Positions 56,361-64,000 of a DNA stretch of 64,000 nt are shown one piece after another. Source of the stretch: Hepsetus odoe (taxonomy: Eukaryota; Chordata; Actinopteri; Characiformes; Hepsetidae); NCBI GenBank assembly GCA_017165825.1, contig CM029370.1, forward strand, positions 15,504,733-15,568,732, written 5' to 3'. Position 1 is the stretch's first letter, and every line of letters begins with the position of its first letter. The notes beneath the pieces are model-generated. The model ran no database searches. It was given only the letters and a program-made list of their open reading frames with translations, and had not been told where the DNA came from. A program made the translations under genes and the position numbers.

Positions 56361-59300
56361 ATGGATGTCCCTAATGGCCAACCCGGCATCTCCATTTTAA
56401 CCACTACTGCCTCAGAGGTCAGTTAATAGATTCACATGTGTTTGTCGTACATTCCAATACTTTTGTTCCCTTGAAAAACCGGGTCATCAGTATATATGCA
56501 GATCATGTATTTATTTATATATGTGTGCAGATGTATCTATTTAACATCCTGTAACGAGAGCCTAATTTTATTATTTTTTTTATGGGAATACAATGATAGA
56601 TACAATACAGTTTTATCTGTGATAATAAGTAAAACAGTGATGTAAAATAATGTATTGTTAACTTGTAGGGTTTTTTTTTCTATGTGAAATTTTCCGTATG
56701 TTGCTCTGCTTTGCATTACCATGACTTGCATTATCAACTGTTTGCGTCTCATATTTTGGTGACATAAAGAACCTTTCTAAGAATGATACTTTTAAAAAAT
56801 GTACTCTATAATTATACATATTAGAATCTTTTTTTTTATTCAATATAGAGACCTTAAGAATGAATGTGTTTATTTGTGTCTCTTTCAGAGGAGTAGCAGT
56901 TCAGAGTCCCTAAGCGAGAAGGGCTCGGCAGAGCTGAAGAAGAGTTTTGATGCTGTTGTCTTTGATGTGCTGAAGGTCACACCAGAGGAATATGCAGTAA
57001 GACATCCTCCTATGTATAAATGTGTGTGCACATGGTGGTTGGGTGGGGAAGAGGTGAGAGTGTATGTGGTGACTCACTGCATTTAAATGCACTTTCACAC
57101 ATTTCTTTTCCTCAATTTAATTTAGATCCACTAAATGAGAGAGACACATTCACGCATCATGAATGTGCATCTGCAAAGACTTTAAACAGGTCTGGCTGTA
57201 CTGTAGAGTCCAGTAAATGGGTCAGCAGGGCCTGCGCAATAATTCATGCTAGATGACAGTCTGCCATGCAAGCTATAATGTCTTTTGGCATCCAAATTAA
57301 ATATGTTGAAATCACAGTGTGCCTTTTAAACTTTCCTGTCCTTCAGCTCTTTAAAGAACGTGACCAGATCTCATGAGCCTGGATTTTGCAGATTGCCACT
57401 TCTGTAATAACTGATGCTTTAGGCCTTATTTTATTTCCTGTGGAAAAAGAACCTAATATGGGGTCTTGTTTTCTATTCTAAGAAAACATTTTCAGATTTA
57501 CAGGGACTCCAGGAAGTACCAAAAAGTACCATTGCATGTTTAAAACGTCTGCATTTGCCAAAAACGTCTGCATTTGGTCAAACTTTGTCAGGGCTGAGTC
57601 TTGCAGCAGAACAGGGATTGAAAGCATATCAGCAAAGCTGCTAAAAGTAGTAACAGCCACAAAATCATGCTTTAGATGTGACCGTCCCATTCCCTGCTTA
57701 CACGTGTCGGATGAGCTGAACAGGAAAGCTCAAAAAGAGAGGACCCTGGGGGATTGCCAAGTACTAAACGCAGGGTTACCAATAGTTTTAGTTTTTTTAA
57801 CCATGGATTTTATTTTAATTATACTACCTAATTAAACCCCCAACAACCCACGCAGAGAGTTATACTCTCTTAGACTCTTAACATTTCTAGAGATTGTACT
57901 TTATCACGTGACACGGCCAGTGCTTAGACAGTTGTTTTCTTTTGGATATGAATATACTTTTTTTTAAACTCATTTTTACTCATTTTTCAGTATATTATAT
58001 TTTTGATTCAGATTGGCTTAATTAACCACCAAGACATGTTTTATTTTTTTTATACCCATCTTTACCATTGGAAGTAATTATGGAGCTGACTAAATTCATA
58101 GTAATTAAAGCATAATTAAAGGTATCAAATTATAGTTTTTTTCAAATGTCGACCCTTTTCTATTAACATTTTTTTCGCATATCTGCTCCTAATTTCCCAC
58201 CATTTTATATCAGAAAAAGATTTCTATATCTATATCATATAAATACATATATATAAATATATATGTTCTAAATATATTCAACTTATAAAATCACTTATTA
58301 TTTATATGCACAAATGAATCACCCGCACATTAAATGGTTCAGGTTAAGCACAATGATGTTCATATTTTGTACAGTATGGTATGTGGATGCTTGTGCTGTT
58401 GATTTTTATGAAGAAGCGATCTTTGTTTTATATCTTATATGGAGATGATGCATCGCGTCAGTTTGGTGTGTGTGTCTGTACAAAAAAATCATCATATCTG
58501 GAATGTGAATTCACGTTTTGAGCCTTTATGTCCCATCTCAGTAACCCACATAACAAGCTCACAGAGGAACTGTATGTAAGAAAGTGTATTAATGATCTGC
58601 ATGCATGTGCTAACATTACCACACTTCCATCTCAGAAGCAGCTGCAGACAAAACCAGATTTATTATTTATAGCATCATACGTGCATCACCCAAATACCTT
58701 CTTAGAATGGAAGACCACAGAGAAGACAATGAAGTGTTAGTAAAAAATCTAAAGATGTTCACAGACTGTATATACACCACTATCTCACCCATTATATAAA
58801 AACTATTAGCTCTTCATTTCGACACTGTAGTGAAAAAATTCTGAAACAAACCCAAATCTTGTCAACTACAGCCAAACAATGAGTAATAAATGGAAAAAGT
58901 GTCCAACATGTGCTTTACTTGTCACAAAAAAGTTCACTAACGGTTCATAATGAATTTTAAAATTCTAAACATATTTTTGGATGATGTTTAAATTGTATTT
59001 TTCAAATGAAACTGAAGATAAACTGATCATTATTTTGGTGTTTGTCAAAAAGCAAAACAGAACCTCGACTGTTTTTGTTGCTAACGAGTTGTTAAATGAG
59101 TTTGTGTCATTTGTGTGAATAAATAACTAAATAAATAACTGCAAATTTGCCATCTGGGAAAAGTACATTTACTGGACTAGATGTTTATTGTACGTGTTTT
59201 ATTCATTCGTGTCATTGATGAATAAATGATTTAAGGGTAAAAAGGGAGAAGCATTTGGCTCAGATTGTTGGAATACTGTTACTGGGTGGTTTAAATGGCG

Positions 59301-59384
59301 GATTTCTAAATGTATTTCTGTACTTCCTTGTAGGGTCAAATCACTCTTATGGATGCACCAGTGTTTAAAGCCATCCAACCTGAG
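56361..59384 (+). CDS. ralgps2: ralgps2, N-terminal part (first three coding exons)
   Basis: Ral guanine nucleotide exchange factor with a Cdc25-type RasGEF domain, PxxP motif and PH domain; activates RalA/RalB at membranes. Coding exons: 56361-56417, 56889-56996 and 59334-59384, all phase 0 with borders GAG|GTCAGT, TTTCAG|AGG, GCA|GTAAGA, TTGTAG|GGT and GAG|GTGAGC. They give 72 residues. MDVPNGQPG starts it, SSSSESLSEKG and SFDAVVFDVLKVTPEEYAG follow, and QITLMDAPVFKAIQPE opens the RasGEF domain. The wording fits RALGPS2 (SSSSESLSDKG, PEEYAG) rather than RALGPS1 (PEEFAS). A TAG at 56343 in frame rules out an upstream coding extension in this exon; an ATG at 56358 in frame could add one Met. 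The next exon is not seen before the right edge, so the gene is cut. Confidence 0.92.
57000..59333 (+). other. ralgps2 intron between coding exons 2 and 3
   Basis: AT-rich intron with no repeat family or gene recognised. An AT-rich stretch near 58230-58280 is simple sequence. Confidence 0.7.
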
Positions 59385-59875
59385 GTGAGCACACGCACAC
59401 TCGCTAGAGGTGTAATGATTACAGCCACAATCATCTACAAATTGATCCAAGTAACAAAACTGCATCAGTGATACAATATTCTCAGTGGTCAGTTCTGATC
59501 ATAAGCTGAATGAAGAAAAACCAATGATTGTAATCATGCTGTTATTGAAGGTGGGAAGGGTGTGGAGCAGGATGTTGAACATCAAAATGGTTAAAATGTT
59601 TTAGCAGTGTTTACTCTTACCAGCAGGTGGCAGTAAGTTCACTTCATTGACAGTTTTTTCTCTTTGTAAACTGTAATTTTATTGTAAAGGTAAAGCAGGA
59701 ATCAAACTAGACTTGCCACATTCCCAATAAACAAATACCAGTTATTTCAAGACGTGCAGTTTTTTTTTTGCTGTTTAGTATCTTATAGTTTATAAACTAG
59801 TTTTTAATAGTTAATAATGAGGGTGCATGAACCATTTTAGTGAACCATCTCGAATTATGGCACGTATACTCTCTC

Positions 59876-59884
59876 ACACACGCG

Positions 59885-59938
<54 letters not shown>
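59876..59938. repeat. (CA)n microsatellite
   Basis: About 60 bases of CA with CG at both ends, in a ralgps2 intron. Confidence 0.95.
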
Positions 59939-59940
<2 letters not shown>

Positions 59941-62734
59941 TCTTGTCTGTTCAAGTGGGGTTCTACTCAGATGTCAATACTCTCCACAGAAGCACAAACA
60001 AACATTGAGGATTTACTTCCTTTACATTTAATGAAGCTATAAGATTTTAGCCTGTACTCTTGAGAAAACACTTACACACTGCCTTTTTGGACCATTTTTC
60101 TTTTGTAATGGCCACTTGAAAAGAGAAAGCTTTCTTTTCTCTCAGCAATTTATGGACACAAACATGTCTGCCTGTGCTCTCTTTGTAAAGTGGAGGCCTT
60201 TAACAGCAACTGTGATTTATAAGGCATTTAATGATCTTTCCCCACACTGAATCCCAGGGTAGCCTTCTGGATCTTTTGCTTTTTATGGCAACTGACAAAA
60301 TAGGGGTTTGAGGAACTGGATATAATGCTAAAAGAGAGGGGAATGAGAGAGGAAGAAGGATTGCAAGCTTTTTTTTATTTTGTTTTTTTTATTATATTTA
60401 TTAATTAATTTATTTTTTATTGGTTTGTAATAGCTTATATGAATGTCTTGATGTATAGAGATTGGTGTAATTTGCATAATTACCAATGCTATTGCAATAC
60501 GGCGAGAGATTTCATGATTGATTAAACAACCATATGAGGTTTGATTGTTTTGGCAGATGTGGTGCTGTCTGAGCTCTTGCAGTGATGCATTCCTAATGAT
60601 TGAAATAAGAGATGCTGGAGCTCCCAAAGAAAGAGAGAAAAATCTTCCTTCTCAGTTGCAGAACTGCACATTTTCTGAATGTATTTTATCTTATGTTGAA
60701 ACTTATAGTTATGCAATATACAATTATACATATTATAACTGAACTTGGTATCTTAGAGCATTGTGGAAATGGCACAGAACAGTTTTCTGTATTTTTTTTT
60801 TCTTTTTTTTTTTGAAAGATTAAGAATATTAACTCAATAATAAGAGTACTAACTGAATAAATTTCACATTAATTATCCAAGTTTCTTATAGCGGCTAGCT
60901 CGGTTATTTGTGTTGGCAGTCTATGTTGAAAGAGGACTTTTAGTTCCATATCCATAATCTTGAAAATTTGTGAGCCAAAAAAAATATTGAGAAGGGAGAG
61001 AGAGTGACAGATGGGCAGAGAAAAGGATATCATCACAAGGCGAAAGACAGAAACTGAACACAGATTACAAACACTCCTCCCTAATGCTTTAGATCAGGCA
61101 CAACCCTGAATTTGCACTTGCAGTTGTAACTTTTTGCCTCTTTTCCCATGTTAGCCCATGTTGTTAATCGTTTTTGGGATCTAAAGTTTGCTTATGCAAA
61201 CTCCAAGCCTTGATCATATTCACTAGATGTTGAATAATCTCAAATGGACTTACGAAGTCTGACACTGTCCTAATGATCTGTGCGATGTTTACACAAGGAA
61301 ATGCTTTTACTAGTAACAAAAACATTGTTTCATTTGCTTATATAGCTTATAAACACTGTTTAATCTGGTACTAATGTTCATATTTGCCATAGGAGTCCTG
61401 TTACTTCCTCAGTTTGCAAACACCTCATTAATTTCTTTTTTTTTCTTCTGAAATATTCCTCTTTGTTGGTTGTTTTCTTGGTGGTGTTCCTGGTAACAAA
61501 TCGACTGTTCACAAATGTGCCCTCTGTAATTTTCCAGGAATTGTACCAGGTCTTGGGTGTTTGATTGCCCAAGGGATAAGAAGGAAAATGTACACTTGAT
61601 TTTTGGCCAGACCACCGGCCAGGAGCTGGCAGGGTTACTGTTGTCCACTTGCATCTCCTAGTCAAAGCCCTTTAGCTCTATCTAAAGTCTGCTTTTATCT
61701 CAGAGCTCAGGAGCAGCATGATCTCATGGTTCTGAGACCCTGTAGCTGTGCTAAAACCGCTAACTGAATGAAAACGTCATTATGAATGCCATCTGGTCTC
61801 TGTGCTAAACAGTAAAGACTAGTGTTTACCTCATACATACATTGAAGCAGACCCAGCAGGCATGAGTTCTGTATCCTGAAATTGTGGTTTTACTGTGCTG
61901 TTATGAACATTTAGAATCAGCCAGGGCAAGATGGAAACACATTCTATGTTCTGATCCCAATAATCCCCATGATATCAGGGAACTGGCAGTCATTTTGGTT
62001 TTGTTAGTTTGCTGTATTGCAGTTATAGGCTAATGGCGTATTGTCTTTTGACATCTGAAATAAAACTGAATATGTATGGGGACATAGTCTATTATGAAGC
62101 AAGCTCTAAATAGCTTCATAAAACATATACAATACATAATTACAGACTATATGGATTTTCATCCATTTTTATTTTGGTCTTGTTTGATGGTTGCAATGAA
62201 ACATGAATTTGAAAATTGACACTGGAAAGCTGGAACACTGGAATTTGACTCTGGAGTTGTCAGTGTGTGACTGAATCTATATTAAGACGAGACAAGTAGA
62301 CACATTAGATGTGTTGTACATTTGATATTTGTCTAAGTATTCTTTTCATATTACTTTTCAGAAACAATCTTAATCAAGTTATGGTAAGAGGATGAAGAGT
62401 TGACCAAGAGTTAATGTGTGTTAATGTGCTTCCGGATTCCGGATTGAGCATCTGTGGGACCTATTGATTCCCCAGTCATAGTTCCCAGGAATTAAAATAT
62501 ATTCTTCTAACATCTTGGTGTTACAACACATTACAGTGGTCTTGTGGAGTCCATGTTTGATGGGCCAGTCCTGTTTGGGGGGCACAGGGTCACCCAACCC
62601 GTATTTAGTAGGTAGTTTTAATACATTGTCAGGCCATGTAAAAAGAATCAGTAACCTGACTTTAAGCTGTCTTGTGCTCAGTGCACTTTATCTATGGGCT
62701 AAAATAAAGTTTTAAAATTATAAGGTATTCATTC

Positions 62735-63065
62735 ACAGTGGCACAGTGGGTTGTGCTGATTTCTCACAGTGAGAAGGTCCTGGGACCAATTCCCAGGCTG
62801 CGCAGTCCTTTCTGTTTGGTGCTTGCATGTTCTCTCCATTTCTTTGTGGCTTTCTGCCATGAGCTCTGGTTTCCTCCCACTGTCCAAAAATATGCAGGTC
62901 AGGTGGATTGGAGATACTAAATCACCCCCAAGGCATGTGTGAAAGTGTCTGTGTGTGTGTGTGTGAATGTGTTTGTGTGTCTGCCCTGCCATGGTGCTTT
63001 CCTGCTCTAACCCCACTTGTGACCCTAGTCGGGACAAAACGGCTATGAAAATGACTGAGTGAAAG
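62735..63065 (+). repeat. Interspersed repeat with tRNA-like head
   Basis: GTGGCACAGTGGGTTGTGCT at the start, a box-B-like GGACCAATTCCCAGGCTG, then GCTTGCATGTTCTCTCCATT, CTGGTTTCCTCCCACTGTCC and ATGCAGGTCAGGTGGATTGG, and an end near TGACCCTAGTCGGGACAAAA. The wording matches a repeat abundant in fish genomes; class (SINE or DNA element) not decided here. It includes a short TG tract. Confidence 0.75.
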
Positions 63066-63394
63066 TGAGGTGTATATATATTATGAAGAATTGTATTCAT
63101 ACAGATATTTCATTTACATATACTTCTGGTGCTTTTTTTTTTGGAGAAAAATTGACCTTTTGGTCTGAGAAAGGTCTCTGGCTGCATGGACTGGAAACCC
63201 AGTAAACGGAGAGGAACTGAGTGTAAAAGAGGAGAGGGTGAGATGGAGCAAAAAAAGATCCACTTACATTAATCCTATGTAGCCTGTATCTTCAGCTGGA
63301 CATCTGGTTGGGGTTTAATGGGACAGTGAGAAGAGCTTGGTGGAATTCTTGGCTATTCATCTGCACATATTTACCTCTTATCAACATGTAAACT

Positions 63395-64000
63395 ATATGC
63401 CTACGCTCATCAGAAATTTTATTACACTTGTTTAATTGCTTGTCAGTGCAAAATTTAATAAGCCAATCACATGGCAGCATTTTGAGACTCGTCAAATCCT
63501 GCTGAACCTGCTGATTTAAACTAGGCTTTATTGGGAAGAAAGCTGATTTAAGTAACATTGAATGTGAAATGGTCATTGATGCCAGCTGGTCTGGTATGAG
63601 TACTTAAGAAGCTGCTGGTATTTTCATGTGGAACCATCTCCAGGGTTTTTAGAGAATAGTCCAAAAATGCGAAAACATCCAGTGAGTGGCAGTTGTCTGT
63701 GCAAAAATGCCTCGTTAATGCCAGAGGTCAGAGAAAAATGGCCAGATTTGTTCGAGCTAAAAGAAAGGCAACAGTACCTCAAATAAACACTCATAACAAC
63801 TGAGGTATGCAGAAGAGCTTCTCTGAACATGTTGAACCTCGAAGTAGATGAGCCACAGCAATGGAGACCACACAGAGTGCTGCTCCTGTCAGGCAACTGA
63901 GGCTACATTTCCACAGGCTTACCAAAATTGGACAATAGAAGACTGGAAAAATGTTGCCTGGTGTGATGACTCTCAACTTTTGCTCCAGCTTTGGGAGGGT
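63395..64000 (+). mobile_element. Tc1-like transposon, cut by the window edge
   Basis: Left part of another Tc1-like family. Conserved words are AGCCAATCACATGGCAGCAT (63460s), CCATCTCCAGGGTTTTTAGA, CCAGTGAGTGGCAGTTGTCT, GCCAGAGGTCAGAGAAAAAT and ACCAAAATTGGACAATAGAA. Transposase N-terminal half is read in plus orientation but is broken, for example a CGA-to-TGA change at 63801-63803 before GMQKS. The catalytic half would lie beyond the window. It differs from the three other Tc1 families here. Confidence 0.85.

Larger units (their letters stand above)
59385..63394 (+). other. ralgps2 intron, incomplete at right edge
   Basis: Begins at the GAG|GTGAGC donor. It holds a CA tract (59876-59938), T-rich runs and the repeat at 62735-63065. 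No sequence matching the next RasGEF exon is visible. Confidence 0.65.

Noticed and set aside
1..64000. CRISPR arrays, bacterial operons or phage-like modules
   Set aside because: No regularly spaced direct repeats with unique spacers and no bacterial gene organisation; the spliced vertebrate genes explain the coding content.

Overview
The window is vertebrate nuclear DNA, almost certainly from a ray-finned fish and probably an otophysan (carp, characin or catfish relatives). This rests on short coding exons with GT/AG boundaries in long AT-rich introns, many (CA)n tracts, several Tc1/mariner families typical of teleosts, tRNA-derived SINEs, an RTE-type LINE tail, and a ZYG11 protein that reads closest to zebrafish zyg11 as I recall it. 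The species cannot be fixed by reading alone.

Layout. (1) 1-3.5 kb: the last four coding exons of echdc2 (+), a mitochondrial enoyl-CoA hydratase-like protein. (2) 3.6-10.2 kb: gene-poor, with a decayed Tc1-like element, a SINE and an RTE-like LINE 3' fragment. (3) 10.4-20.7 kb: the complete zyg11 gene (-), rebuilt here as 15 exons and 746 residues; its introns hold two Tc1-like insertions and a SINE. (4) 20.4-21.0 kb: a short GC-rich divergent promoter. (5) 21.0-23.8 kb: complete coa7 (+), three exons, 229 residues. (6) 24.5-64 kb: the 5' part of ralgps2 (+): a CpG-island promoter with a candidate first exon, a roughly 30 kb first intron, a candidate second leader exon, and three coding exons for the first 72 residues. 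The rest of the gene lies beyond the right edge.

Every junction of the three recognised gene models in zyg11 and coa7 keeps frame (zyg11 2,241 nt and coa7 690 nt including stops), which supports the exon borders strongly. The echdc2/zyg11 tail-to-tail and zyg11/coa7 head-to-head order matches the human ZYG11/ECHDC2/COA7 neighbourhood as recalled. ralgps2 is not in that human neighbourhood. The genes do not form one pathway: echdc2 and coa7 are mitochondrial, zyg11 is a CUL2 ubiquitin-ligase receptor, and ralgps2 is a Ral exchange factor.

The most notable signals are a polymethionine mini-uORF made by an (ATG)n repeat just before the ralgps2 start, a zyg11 start codon that is exactly the last three bases of its exon, two almost identical SINE copies pointing to recent mobility, a nearly perfect Tc1-derived MITE, and a nested insertion inside a deleted Tc1 element. 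I found no CRISPR array, operon or clearly new gene system.
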